Part shown: positions 34,918-43,949 of the stretch, one piece after another
Numbering within the stretch: the stretch's first letter is position 1
How the letters are laid out: the number at the start of each line of letters is the position of its first letter
Assembly: GCA_963734815.1 (NCBI GenBank)
Contig: CAVTIH010000002.1
Span: 248,001-312,000, forward strand
Reading direction: 5' to 3'
Length of the DNA stretch: 64,000 nucleotides
DNA from: Palsa-744 sp963734815
GTDB lineage: Bacteria > Actinomycetota > Thermoleophilia > Solirubrobacterales > Solirubrobacteraceae
Translations under genes and position numbers: made by a program
The notes under the pieces: model-generated
Seen by the model: only the letters and a program-made list of their open reading frames with translations
Told to the model about the DNA's origin: nothing
Databases searched by the model: none

Positions 34918-36480
34918 TCAGAGAGACTGCCGGATCACTGGATGCTTGGCCGCGGCGACCTCGTCGAGGCGTCGCACCGGCGTGGTGTGAGGGGCGGTGC
35001 GCGCGATCTCCGGATCCTCGGCGGCCTCGCGCAGGATCCCCGCAATCGCGTCGGCGAAGGCGTCGAGCGTCTCCTTCGTCTCGGTCTCGGTGGGCTCGAC
35101 CATCAGCGCCTCCTCGACGAGCAGCGGGAAGTACACCGTGGGCGGGTGAAAGCCGAAGTCCAGCAGCCGCTTGGCGAGGTCGAGCGTCTTGATCTGCAGC
35201 TCGCGCCGCATCGGGCCGCCGGAGAGCACGAACTCGTGCATGCAGAGCTCCCCGTAGGCCAGCGGCAGGTACTCGGCGACACCGTGCTCTCGCAGCCGCG
35301 CGAGCAGGTAGTTGGCGTTGAGCACGGCGGTCTCGGAAGCATCGCGCAGGCCCTCGGCGCCGAGCGAGCGGATGTAGGCGTAGGCGCGCACGAAGCAGCC
35401 GTAGTTGCCCTGGAAGCCCCGCAGGCGACCGATCGACTTGGAGCCGACGGGCCCCTCGCCGTAGTCAAGGTCGAAGACCGCCGCAGACCCGCCGTCGGCC
35501 GCCGATGGTCCGCCGTTGTGAACAGCATCCTCGCCGCGATCGCCCCCAGCGAAGCCCTGCCGAGCCTCGCGCCTGACAACCACCGGCACGGGCAGGAACG
35601 GCGCGATCCGCTCTGACACCGCGATCGGTCCGGAGCCGGGGCCCCCGCCGCCGTGGGGTTGGGTGAAGGACTTGTGGAGGTTGAAGTGGACGATGTCGAA
35701 GCCCATGTCGCCCGGCCGCGAGAGGCCCATCACCGCGTTGAGGTTGGCTCCGTCGTAGTAGAGGATCGCCCCGACCCCGTGCACGATTCGGGCGATCTCC
35801 TCGATGTTGGGGTCGAACAGGCCGAGCGTGTTGGGGTTGGTGAGCATCAGGCAGGCGACGTCGGGGCCAGCCTTGGCGCGCAGGTCGTCGAGGTCGACGC
35901 CGCCGTCGGGGTTGGTCGCGAGCTTGACTACCTCGAGGCCGGCCATCGTCACCGTGGCGGGATTGGTGCCGTGGGCGGTATCGGGTGTGAGCACCTTGTG
36001 GCGGGCCTCGCCGCGATCCTCGTGGTAGGCGCGGGCGAGCAGCACGCCCGCCAGCTCGCCGTGGGAGCCGGCGGAGGGTTGCAGGCAGACGTGGGGCAGG
36101 CCGGCGATCTCCCCGAGCGAGCCCTGCAAGCTCCACATCAGCTCGAGCGCCCCCTGCGCGCGCGAAGGATCCTGCAAGGGGTGCAACCTGGCATGGCCGG
36201 GCAGCGCCGCGACGCGCTCGTGCAGGCGGGGGTTGTGCTTCATCGTGCACGACCCCAGCGGGTAGAAGCCGGAATCGAGATCGAAGTTGCGCTTGGAGAT
36301 GCGCACGTAGTGGCGAACGATCTCGGGCTCGGAGAGCTCCGGCAGCCGCGGCGGCTCGGCGCGGCGGTGGCGCGCCGGCAGCAGCGTCTCGGCGTCCACC
36401 TCGGGCACGTCGATCTGCGGGCTCACGAACGCGCGGCGTCCGGGTGCGCCCTGCTCGAAGATTGTGAGCGTGTCGGTCAT
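34918..36480 (-). CDS. gcvPB: Glycine dehydrogenase (decarboxylating), subunit 2
   Basis: The PLP-bearing subunit of the glycine cleavage P-protein. The ATG at 36480 (MTDTLTIFEQGAPGRRA) gives 520 residues. PLP-site motif NLHKSFTQPHGGGGPGSGP carries the lysine, with QPSAGSHGELAG and DTAHGTNPATV upstream. At about 35475-35535 an insertion rich in Asp, Gly and Ala (AGGDRGEDAVHNGGPSAADG) falls between the barrel core and the DYGEGPVGSKSIGR segment. It partners with gcvPA 133 bases upstream. Confidence 0.95.
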   Translation of the reverse strand: MTDTLTIFEQGAPGRRAFVSPQIDVPEVDAETLLPARHRRAEPPRLPELSEPEIVRHYVRISKRNFDLDSGFYPLGSCTMKHNPRLHERVAALPGHARLHPLQDPSRAQGALELMWSLQGSLGEIAGLPHVCLQPSAGSHGELAGVLLARAYHEDRGEARHKVLTPDTAHGTNPATVTMAGLEVVKLATNPDGGVDLDDLRAKAGPDVACLMLTNPNTLGLFDPNIEEIARIVHGVGAILYYDGANLNAVMGLSRPGDMGFDIVHFNLHKSFTQPHGGGGPGSGPIAVSERIAPFLPVPVVVRREARQGFAGGDRGEDAVHNGGPSAADGGSAAVFDLDYGEGPVGSKSIGRLRGFQGNYGCFVRAYAYIRSLGAEGLRDASETAVLNANYLLARLREHGVAEYLPLAYGELCMHEFVLSGGPMRRELQIKTLDLAKRLLDFGFHPPTVYFPLLVEEALMVEPTETETKETLDAFADAIAGILREAAEDPEIARTAPHTTPVRRLDEVAAAKHPVIRQSL

Positions 36481-36613
36481 GCGGAAGCGTCCATTTGGGG
36501 GGCGTCCGCGCGCCGATCTTGCATCCCGGCCGCCTGGGCGCGGGGCCTCCTGCCCCACGTCGAGCCGCTGTGCGACGTCATTTGACGGCCACCACGCTGC
36601 CCAACCGCAACGC

Positions 36614-38056
36614 TCACGCGACCGCCACCTCTCGGCGCTCGGCCACGACGGCCGCCCCCAAAACCTCGGCGAGCCGGTCGATGTCGGTGCGGGTACGCCG
36701 CTCGGTGATCGCGACCAGCAACCCGCCGCGATCCTCCTCACGTCCAGTGAGCGCGTGCAGGTCGGCGCCGGGGTTGACTCCCTGTGCGGCACAGCGCTCG
36801 CGGACGGCGACGACGTCGGCATCGAGGCGCAGGGCAAACTCGCGCACGACCGGTTGCGAGTGGAGCTTCTCCACGCCCTCCAGCGCAGTGAGCACCTCGC
36901 GGGCGTAGTGGGTGCGAGCGAGCAGCAGCTCCCCCAGCTCGACGATCCCGCGGCGCCCCAGCCACGTCAGGTAGACGACCCCCGCCAGCGCGTTGAGCGC
37001 CTGCGCGGTGCAGATGTTCGACGTCGCTTTCTCGCGGCGGATGTGCTGCTCGCGCGTCTGCAAAGTGAGCACGAAGCCGCGGCGCCCCTCGGCGTCCACG
37101 GTTTCGCCGGCGATGCGTCCGGGCATCCGCCGCAGGTAGGGCTCGCGCGCGGCGAAGAAGCCGAACGAGGGCCCGCCGAAGTCGAGACGATTGCCGAGCG
37201 ACTGGCCCTCGCCGACGGCGACGTCCACCCCGCACTCCCCCGGCGGGGCGAGGATCCCGAGCGTGATCGGGTCGACCTGGGAGATCACCACAGGCCCCCG
37301 CCCACCGGCGGCATCGGCGCGGGACCCGACCCCCGCCCCGGCGTCCCCCTCGCCCCCGGCAGCCTTCGCGGCGGCGCTCAGCGCCGGGGCGTCCTCGACG
37401 GCGCCGTAGAAGTTGGGCTGCGCGAAGACAGCGGCGCAGGTGTCGGCGTCGATCGCCGCGCTCCACGCCTCCAGATCGGTGGCGCCCTCCAGCAGCGGCA
37501 CCTCGACCACCTCCGCGTCGAAGCCGTGCGCGTAGGTGCGCAGCGTCGCGAGCGTATGTGGGTGCAGACCCGCGGACACGACGAAGCGCCGGCGGCCGTT
37601 GTGCAGCTTGGCCATGTACGCGGCCGAGGCAACCGCTGACGGCCCCTCATACACCGAGGCGTTGGAGACGGGCAGGCCGGTGAGCTCGCAGACAGCCGTC
37701 TGGTACTCGAACATCACCTGCAGCCCCCCCTGCGAGACCTCAGGCTGGTAGGGGGTGTAGGGAGTGAGGAACTCCGAGCGCTCCATCAGCATGTCGATGA
37801 GCGCCGGCACGTAGTGGTCGTACATCCCCGCCCCCAGGAAGCACAGCTCGTCTTCGGCGCTGACGTTGCGCGCGGCCAGCTCGCGCAGGTGCGCGTAAAC
37901 GTCCTGCTCGGGCAACCCGGCCGGCAGCTCCAACGCGCGGCGCAGCCGCACGGCCTCGGGGATCTGGCGCTCGAACAGCTCCTCGACGGAGCCCACGCCG
38001 ATCGCCGCGAGCATCGCGGCACGGTCATCGGGGGTGGTGGAGGTGTAGCGGGTCAC
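36614..38056 (-). CDS. gcvPA: Glycine dehydrogenase (decarboxylating), subunit 1
   Basis: The first subunit of the two-piece P-protein. It shows MTRYTSTTPDDRAAMLAAIG, FLGAGMYDHYVPALID, TPYTPYQPEVSQGGLQ and EREKAT-like RREKATSNICT. The 480 residues exceed the usual 440-450 because of an Ala/Gly/Asp insertion (AGGEGDAGAGVGSRADAAGG, about 37305-37375). It is separated from the other gcv genes by a toxin-antitoxin pair. No glycine riboswitch was found in the 148 bases upstream. Confidence 0.95.
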   Translation of the reverse strand: MTRYTSTTPDDRAAMLAAIGVGSVEELFERQIPEAVRLRRALELPAGLPEQDVYAHLRELAARNVSAEDELCFLGAGMYDHYVPALIDMLMERSEFLTPYTPYQPEVSQGGLQVMFEYQTAVCELTGLPVSNASVYEGPSAVASAAYMAKLHNGRRRFVVSAGLHPHTLATLRTYAHGFDAEVVEVPLLEGATDLEAWSAAIDADTCAAVFAQPNFYGAVEDAPALSAAAKAAGGEGDAGAGVGSRADAAGGRGPVVISQVDPITLGILAPPGECGVDVAVGEGQSLGNRLDFGGPSFGFFAAREPYLRRMPGRIAGETVDAEGRRGFVLTLQTREQHIRREKATSNICTAQALNALAGVVYLTWLGRRGIVELGELLLARTHYAREVLTALEGVEKLHSQPVVREFALRLDADVVAVRERCAAQGVNPGADLHALTGREEDRGGLLVAITERRTRTDIDRLAEVLGAAVVAERREVAVA

Positions 38057-38204
38057 CGAACCCCAGCGTAGCCGGCAGCCACGACGCCCCGCTCAGCGCG
38101 CCGAGGCCTGACCGGTGAGCCCGCCCCGTGCCTCAGCGCGCCATCGCGTGCGCGTGGCACCGACAACAAACCGCACCACCCAGCGTGTGGGGGTGTAACC
38201 GACT

Positions 38205-38612
38205 CTATGGCCGAGCTGAGGGTGAGACTTCGATGATCTCGAGTCCCAGTACGTTTTGGAAGCCTTGATCGCCTGTGGCGAGGGCAAAGCCGTGTTGCTT
38301 GCAGAGGGCGGCGATCCAGATGTCGTTCTGCTGGATCGCAACGCCGGCTGCTCGTAGCAGCGTGGCGATCTCTCCGAAGAGATGTGTCGTCTGCTCGCCG
38401 AGCCGCAGAACCTGCACGCGTGGCGTCGCGAGGAAGCGTTCGAGGTTCTCGGTGTTGTGACGCAGCTTGGATCCGTTGAGGAACCCGAACCACAGCTCGC
38501 CCAAGACGATGATCGGCAGCCCGACTATCTCCGCGCGACGGACGTCCTGCGCGAGTCGTGGATCGCCTTCGCCCAGGGCCCTGTAGGCGTTGGTGTCGAG
38601 CGCCAGCTTCAC
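38205..38612 (-). CDS. PIN-domain toxin, VapC family
   Basis: VapC-type toxins are PIN-domain ribonucleases, usually cutting tRNA or rRNA. The GTG at 38612 (VKLALDTNAYRAL) overlaps the antitoxin stop by 4 bases and gives 135 residues. Acidic residues of the PIN active site appear as DTNAY near the N-terminus, ELWFGF in the middle, NDIWIAALC and ATGDQGF. The order and overlap with a ribbon-helix-helix gene upstream confirm a type II system. The RNA target cannot be inferred. Confidence 0.9.
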   Translation of the reverse strand: MKLALDTNAYRALGEGDPRLAQDVRRAEIVGLPIIVLGELWFGFLNGSKLRHNTENLERFLATPRVQVLRLGEQTTHLFGEIATLLRAAGVAIQQNDIWIAALCKQHGFALATGDQGFQNVLGLEIIEVSPSARP

Positions 38613-38854
38613 GCCGGCTCGGCCGGCAGGGCATCCAGCCACGCCTGCGCAGCGTCGAGGTCGTCGTCGTCCGGCACGTTACCGACGAACCAGTCCAGGT
38701 CATCGTGGACCACCGTCGAGGACGGCAGCTTCGCGTGCTTCAGCGTCTCGACCACCACAGCGTTGAGGGTCTTTCCGCTCGCGCGAGCCTCACGACGAAG
38801 CTCTGCGTCGAGATCTGGTGGGACGCTGCGCACCGTATACTGAATGCTGCTCAT
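38609..38854 (-). CDS. Ribbon-helix-helix antitoxin, VapB/FitA type
   Basis: This 81-residue protein has an N-terminal ribbon-helix-helix segment (YTVRSVPPDLDAELRREARASGKTLN) for DNA binding and an acidic C-terminal toxin-neutralising tail (DDLDWFVGNVPDDDDLD). The ATG at 38854 is inside a perfect inverted repeat. An in-frame extension to 38947 is not needed. It is probably a self-repressor together with its toxin. Confidence 0.88.
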   Translation of the reverse strand: MSSIQYTVRSVPPDLDAELRREARASGKTLNAVVVETLKHAKLPSSTVVHDDLDWFVGNVPDDDDLDAAQAWLDALPAEPA

Positions 38855-38866
38855 GCCTTCAGTATA
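38836..38866 (-). promoter_or_regulatory. Likely toxin-antitoxin operator overlapping the antitoxin start
   Basis: Arms TATACTGAA (38836-38844) and TTCAGTATA (38858-38866) are perfect 9-bp inverted repeats around a 13-bp spacer that contains the ATG. On the gene strand the upstream arm reads TATACT, close to a -10 box, 9 bases before the ATG, which would give a nearly leaderless mRNA. Binding here would block both promoter and start. Confidence 0.75.
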
Positions 38867-39012
38867 GGCAACGATTGCAGGCTGTGGCAGGTTTCTGCCC
38901 CACGATCCTGCTTTTGCGAGGGTTTGCGTCCCGCTTTTGCGGCCCAACCACTACCGCTTTCGCGCGCTGATCCCGACGAGCCGGCGAGCTCCCCGGTCGT
39001 ACGCCGCCCAAC

Positions 39013-39429
39013 TCAGCCGAGGCTGGTCACGTAGGCGGCGGCGTCCAGCAGCTCGTCGCGCTCGGCGGGGTCGGTGAGCCGGATGCGTACCAGCCAGCCC
39101 TCGCCGTAGGGGTCGTCGTTGAGCTTCTCCGGTTGCTCGACGAGCGTGTCGTTGACCGCGACGATCTCCCCGGAGAGCGGGGCGATCACGTCGGAGACCG
39201 CCTTCACGGACTCGACCTCGGCGTAGGGCTCGCCCTGCGTGAGCAGTGTCCCGACGGCGGGCGGCTCGCAGAACACGATCTCGCCGAGCAGGTCCTGCGC
39301 ATACCAGGTGATCCCCAGCGTCGCCTCGGGGTGGGCGGGGGGGTGGGTGGGGTCCTTATCCATCTCGATGCGCGCCCAGTCGTGCTCGGGGTGGTAGAGC
39401 AGATCCTCGGGGTAGTTGGCGTCGGCCAT
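39013..39429 (-). CDS. gcvH: Glycine cleavage system H protein
   Basis: GcvH carries the lipoyl arm of the glycine cleavage complex. The 138-residue protein has the lipoylation lysine in EVESVKAVSDV and the hallmarks YHPEHDWARIE, LGITWYAQDLLGEI and GEGWLVRIRL. A small insertion (DKDPTHPPAHPE) near the N-terminus is lineage-specific. It sits between gcvT and the toxin-antitoxin pair. Confidence 0.96.
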   Translation of the reverse strand: MADANYPEDLLYHPEHDWARIEMDKDPTHPPAHPEATLGITWYAQDLLGEIVFCEPPAVGTLLTQGEPYAEVESVKAVSDVIAPLSGEIVAVNDTLVEQPEKLNDDPYGEGWLVRIRLTDPAERDELLDAAAYVTSLG

Positions 39430-39519
39430 GCGGTCAGTGGGCGTCTGGCGTTGGGTTCAGTTGGCGGGGCATCGGGCTTGGTGGGCAGCGAGCATCCGGC
39501 TCAGTTGGCGCGACATCGG

Positions 39520-40575
39520 TCAGCCGGCCTTGCGATACAGCGGCTTCGCCCGCACGACCGCGGGGCGAATCTTGCCACGGACGTCGATCTCGAGGCGGGT
39601 GCCCACGGCCGCGCGCGCGGCCGGCACGTAAGCGAGGCCGATCCCCACCCCGAGTGAGGGCGAGAGCGTGCCGCTCGTCACGACTCCCCCACCGACGACG
39701 GGGTTGCCCTGGCGGGCGATCCCAGGGCCGTCGATCACGAACGCGACCAGCCGCTCGGCCGGACCGGCAGCGCGCACCGCGCTCACGGCGTCGGCACCGA
39801 CGAAGCGAGTGTCCTCCTTGCAGCACCATCCCAAGCCCGCTTCGATCGGCCCGCGCTCCAGCGAGAGGTCGGCGCCGTAGAGGTGAAAGCAGGCCTCCAA
39901 ACGCAGCGTGTCGCGCGCGGCGAGCCCGGCCGGCAGCGCGCCGCAGCCCACGAGCTCATCCCACAGCGGCGGCGCGTCGGCGGGGGCGAGCAGCAGCTCG
40001 ACGCCATCCTCGCCGGTGTAGCCGGTGCCGCACACGAGCACGCGCGCGCCGCCCAGCATGCACTCCGCGGCGGTCATCCGCGGGGGCAGCGGGGAGTCGG
40101 AGATCGCCTGCACGATTTCGCGCGCGCGGGGGCCCTGCACGGCAAGCATCGCGTAGTCGTCGAGACGATCGCGCACCTGCGCGTCGAACCCACCGGCGTG
40201 CGCGCCGAACCACTCCAGGTCGCGGGCGTGGTTGGCGGCGTTGGTGACCGTCAGGAAGCGCTCGGCGCCCAGCCGGTAGGTGAAGAGGTCGTCGAGCACC
40301 CCCCCGTCGTCGCGGCAGAGCACGCTGTACTGCGCGCCGCCCACGGGGATCGCGGCGACGTCATTGGAGAGCAGCCGCTGCAGCAGCGCCAGTGCGCCCG
40401 GACCGGCGGTTTCGATCTCACCCATGTGCGAGACGTCGAAGATCCCGCAGCTCTCGCGCACCGCCAGGTGCTCGGCGCGCACGCCGGTGTACTGCACTGG
40501 CATCTCCCAGCCGGCGAAGTCGACCGTCTTCGCGCCGGCGGCTACGTGGCGGTCGTACAGAGCAGTGCGGCGCAT
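39520..40575 (-). CDS. gcvT: Aminomethyltransferase (glycine cleavage T protein)
   Basis: GcvT transfers the aminomethyl carbon to tetrahydrofolate. The 351-residue protein shows TALYDRHVAAGAKTVDFAGW at the start, MGEIETAGPGA, the GYTGEDGVEL motif and a C-terminal barrel (TSGTLSPSLGVGIGLAYVP). It begins 21 bases after the ftsZ stop on the same strand. The 90 bases before gcvH contain two imperfect 20-base repeats of TCAGTTGGCG..CATCGG. Confidence 0.95.
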   Translation of the reverse strand: MRRTALYDRHVAAGAKTVDFAGWEMPVQYTGVRAEHLAVRESCGIFDVSHMGEIETAGPGALALLQRLLSNDVAAIPVGGAQYSVLCRDDGGVLDDLFTYRLGAERFLTVTNAANHARDLEWFGAHAGGFDAQVRDRLDDYAMLAVQGPRAREIVQAISDSPLPPRMTAAECMLGGARVLVCGTGYTGEDGVELLLAPADAPPLWDELVGCGALPAGLAARDTLRLEACFHLYGADLSLERGPIEAGLGWCCKEDTRFVGADAVSAVRAAGPAERLVAFVIDGPGIARQGNPVVGGGVVTSGTLSPSLGVGIGLAYVPAARAAVGTRLEIDVRGKIRPAVVRAKPLYRKAG

Positions 40576-40596
40576 TGCCCGCAGGCTAGCGACCGT

Positions 40597-41676
40597 TCAG
40601 CGCAAGAACGGCGGCACGTCGATGTCGTCGTCGGAGATCTCCAGCGACGAGCGCTCGCGGTCGCCGATGCGCGGGCCGCGGTCGACGGCCCGGCCGGGGC
40701 GCTCGCGGCGGGCCGAACGGCCCGGACGGTGGTCGAAGCCGGTGCCGATCACCGTGACGCGCACCTCCTCGCCGAGGCCCTCGTCGATCACCGCGCCGAA
40801 GATGATGTTGGCGTCGGGGTCGGCCGCGTTCTGGATGATCTCCGCGGCCTCGTTGACCTCGAACAGGCCGAGGTCCTTGCCGCCGGTGATGTTCAGCAGG
40901 ATGCCCGTGGCGCCCTCCACCGACTCTTCCAGCAGCGGCGAGGAGATCGCGATCTTGGCGGCCTCCGCGCAGCGGTTCTCGCCGCCGGCCGAGCCGATGC
41001 CCATCAGCGCGCTGCCGGCGTCGTGCATGATCGTGCGCACGTCGGCGAAGTCGAGGTTGATCAGGCCGGGGATCGTGATCAGGTCGGTGATCCCCTGGAT
41101 GCCCTGGCGCAGCACGTCGTCGGCCTCCTTGAAGGCGTCGAGCATCGAGGTGCGCCGCTCGACCACCGCGAGCAGCTTCTCGTTGGGGATCACGATCAGC
41201 GTGTCCACGACCTCGCGCAGCTTCTGGATGCCCTCGTTGGCCGAGCGCGCGCGTTGGGTGCCCTCGAACTCGAACGGGCGCGTGACCACGCCGACGGTCA
41301 GCGCGCCGATCTCGTTCTTGGCGATCTCCGCGATCACGGGCGCCGCGCCGGTGCCGGTGCCTCCCCCCTCGCCCGCGGTGACGAACACCATGTCGGCGCC
41401 CTTCAGCGCCTCCTTGATGTCGTCGCGCGACTCCGCCGCGGCGGCGAACCCGACCTCGGGGTTGGCGCCGGCGCCGAGGCCGTGCGTGGAGACGTGGCCG
41501 ATGTTGAGCTTGATGTCGGCGTCGCACATGGCGAGCGCCTGCGCGTCGGTGTTGGCGGCGATGAACTCCACGCCGCGCAGGCCCGCGTCGACCATGCGGC
41601 TGACCGCGTTGGTGCCGCCGCCGCCCACGCCGACGACCTTGATGACCGCCAGGTAGCTGCCTACGCCGCTCTCCAT
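40597..41676 (-). CDS. ftsZ: Cell division GTPase FtsZ
   Basis: FtsZ polymerises into the division ring. The 359-residue protein has VGVGGGGTNAVSRM, the tubulin signature GEGGGTGTGAAPVIAEIA, NTDAQAL and the T7 loop NLDFADVRTIM. A short Arg-rich linker leads to the conserved C-terminal peptide DDDIDVPPFLR that binds partners such as SepF. No ftsA lies upstream, as in other actinobacteria. It has its own promoter in the 190-base gap after ftsQ. Confidence 0.98.
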   Translation of the reverse strand: MESGVGSYLAVIKVVGVGGGGTNAVSRMVDAGLRGVEFIAANTDAQALAMCDADIKLNIGHVSTHGLGAGANPEVGFAAAAESRDDIKEALKGADMVFVTAGEGGGTGTGAAPVIAEIAKNEIGALTVGVVTRPFEFEGTQRARSANEGIQKLREVVDTLIVIPNEKLLAVVERRTSMLDAFKEADDVLRQGIQGITDLITIPGLINLDFADVRTIMHDAGSALMGIGSAGGENRCAEAAKIAISSPLLEESVEGATGILLNITGGKDLGLFEVNEAAEIIQNAADPDANIIFGAVIDEGLGEEVRVTVIGTGFDHRPGRSARRERPGRAVDRGPRIGDRERSSLEISDDDIDVPPFLR

Positions 41677-41729
41677 GGTGTTTTCTGCTTTCCGTCCGAA
41701 GACTTGAGTAAGCGTTAAGGGTTTGCGAA

Positions 41730-41751
41730 CCGGTTTTCCGTGAGAAACCGG
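41730..41751 (-). other. Hairpin in the ftsZ 5' leader
   Basis: A perfect 7-bp stem CCGGTTT/AAACCGG with an 8-base loop lies at about the predicted transcription start of ftsZ. It may affect mRNA stability; no role is established. Confidence 0.5.
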
Positions 41752-41757
41752 ATTAGC

Positions 41758-41786
41758 ACGTTATGCAGGGAACTTCGCCCTGTCAA
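41758..41786 (-). promoter_or_regulatory. Probable sigma70-type promoter for ftsZ
   Basis: On the minus strand TTGACA (41786-41781), a perfect -35 box, is followed after 17 bases by TAACGT (41763-41758). It lies about 80 bases before the ftsZ ATG in the ftsQ-ftsZ gap. Confidence 0.7.
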
Positions 41787-41866
41787 CAGCAGCGACCACT
41801 TTTGCAAGATCGCTTGCAGAACGGCGGACTCTCAACCGCCGCCCGAGGAATCGCTTTTCGGTTACC

Positions 41867-43003
41867 TCAACCTGAAGTCGAGGGTGAGGGTTCAAGGGTG
41901 GAGCTTTCGCTTTCGCCTGTAGCCGCCGTGGGATTGGCGGTGCTCGCTTCGGTTGTGTTCGTGCCAGCTGCCCCAGATTCCGTGGCCGCGCCCGATTCGG
42001 TCGGGCTCGGTTCGCCCGTGCTCGACGCGGGGGCCCCCACCCCCGCGCCGGCGGCGCTCGCGGTGCCCGACCCGCCGGTGATCGCTTCCGCGAGGACCGT
42101 CGCGAGCGCGGCGGAGGTTGGATCGGAGGCGCTCGCCTGGCCGGTGGCCGTGTCCGGGGTGGGCGGGTTCAATGCCCCCCCCGCCGCGGTGGTGCCCGCC
42201 GCGGGACGTTCGGGTGCACGCACATCGACGTAGGTCGCCCCCGCGGAGGACGGATCGGCGAGCACGCGCGCGGCCGACAGCCACTTGGCGTGCGGGCGGG
42301 TGGCGTCGCCGAAGTAGATCGACTGGCCACCCCGCATCGCCACCGTCAGCCCTTCGGTCCCCATGAACACCTTGCTCACCCACCCCAACAGCACACGTGG
42401 GGCGGCGCCCAGCACGCTCAGCTCCGCCCGGGCGGTGGCGTTTTCGATGTGCCCGACCAAGCCCTCCGGGCTGTGTGCCCCCGATCCGAGATCGGCCAGC
42501 GCGCTCGTACCGGCCGGGAGCGTGATCGCCGGCAGCTGGACACGCTCGCTCGCGAGCAGCTCGGGTCCAAGCACCACACCGTCGGCGGCGACCGCGGTGT
42601 GAGTCCCACCCACGCTCAGCACCGCCACCGGGAGCTGCTCGACCACGTGGATGCGCAGGCCGTGGGGGAAGCTCGTGCTGACGCTCAGGTCCCGCACCAC
42701 GCGATAGGGCGCCACCGCGGCACGCAGCGTGCCGACGTTCACGTTCAGCGTGCTCATCCCACGCGCCGCGCCGCGCAGCGCCGCGTCGATCGGGACGGCG
42801 TCGACCCCCTGCACGCCGGCGATCTGGACGTGCTCGACAGACACCAGCGGGGATTTGCGCAGCAACAGCCAACCCCCGCCGAGCAGCGCGAGGACGGCAA
42901 GGGCGATACCGAGCCTCCGCGCGGCAGCGCCGCGTGGGAGCGCGAACGACAGGGGGCGTGCGAGGCGGCCGATCGGAGCGTGGGCGGCGAAAGAGCGATC
43001 CAC
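41867..43003 (-). CDS. ftsQ: Cell division protein FtsQ with long low-complexity C-terminal tail
   Basis: FtsQ is the bitopic divisome protein linking FtsB and FtsL. With the GTG at 43003 (VDRSFAAHAP) it has 378 residues: a cytoplasmic N-terminus, one membrane helix (LGIALAVLALLGGGWLLL), a POTRA domain (VEHVQIAGVQGVDAVPIDAA) and the beta domain (VRDLSVSTSFPHGLRIHVVE). The last 110 residues are Ser/Thr/Ala/Gly-rich (TAAGGALNPPTPDTATG onwards), an extracytoplasmic tail unusual for FtsQ. It lies between murB and ftsZ. Confidence 0.88.
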   Translation of the reverse strand: MDRSFAAHAPIGRLARPLSFALPRGAAARRLGIALAVLALLGGGWLLLRKSPLVSVEHVQIAGVQGVDAVPIDAALRGAARGMSTLNVNVGTLRAAVAPYRVVRDLSVSTSFPHGLRIHVVEQLPVAVLSVGGTHTAVAADGVVLGPELLASERVQLPAITLPAGTSALADLGSGAHSPEGLVGHIENATARAELSVLGAAPRVLLGWVSKVFMGTEGLTVAMRGGQSIYFGDATRPHAKWLSAARVLADPSSAGATYVDVRAPERPAAGTTAAGGALNPPTPDTATGQASASDPTSAALATVLAEAITGGSGTASAAGAGVGAPASSTGEPSPTESGAATESGAAGTNTTEASTANPTAATGESESSTLEPSPSTSG

Positions 43004-43034
43004 CCTGGAGTCTTCGACCTCGGTGGGCGAACCC

Positions 43035-43945
<911 letters not shown>

Positions 43946-43949
<4 letters not shown>

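Noticed and set aside
38057..40596. Glycine riboswitch upstream of gcv genes
   Set aside because: Only 20 bases separate ftsZ and gcvT, and the other gaps lack the conserved aptamer cores.
41677..41866. A missing ftsA between ftsQ and ftsZ
   Set aside because: The gap is only 190 bases and holds a promoter; absence of ftsA here is normal for actinobacteria.
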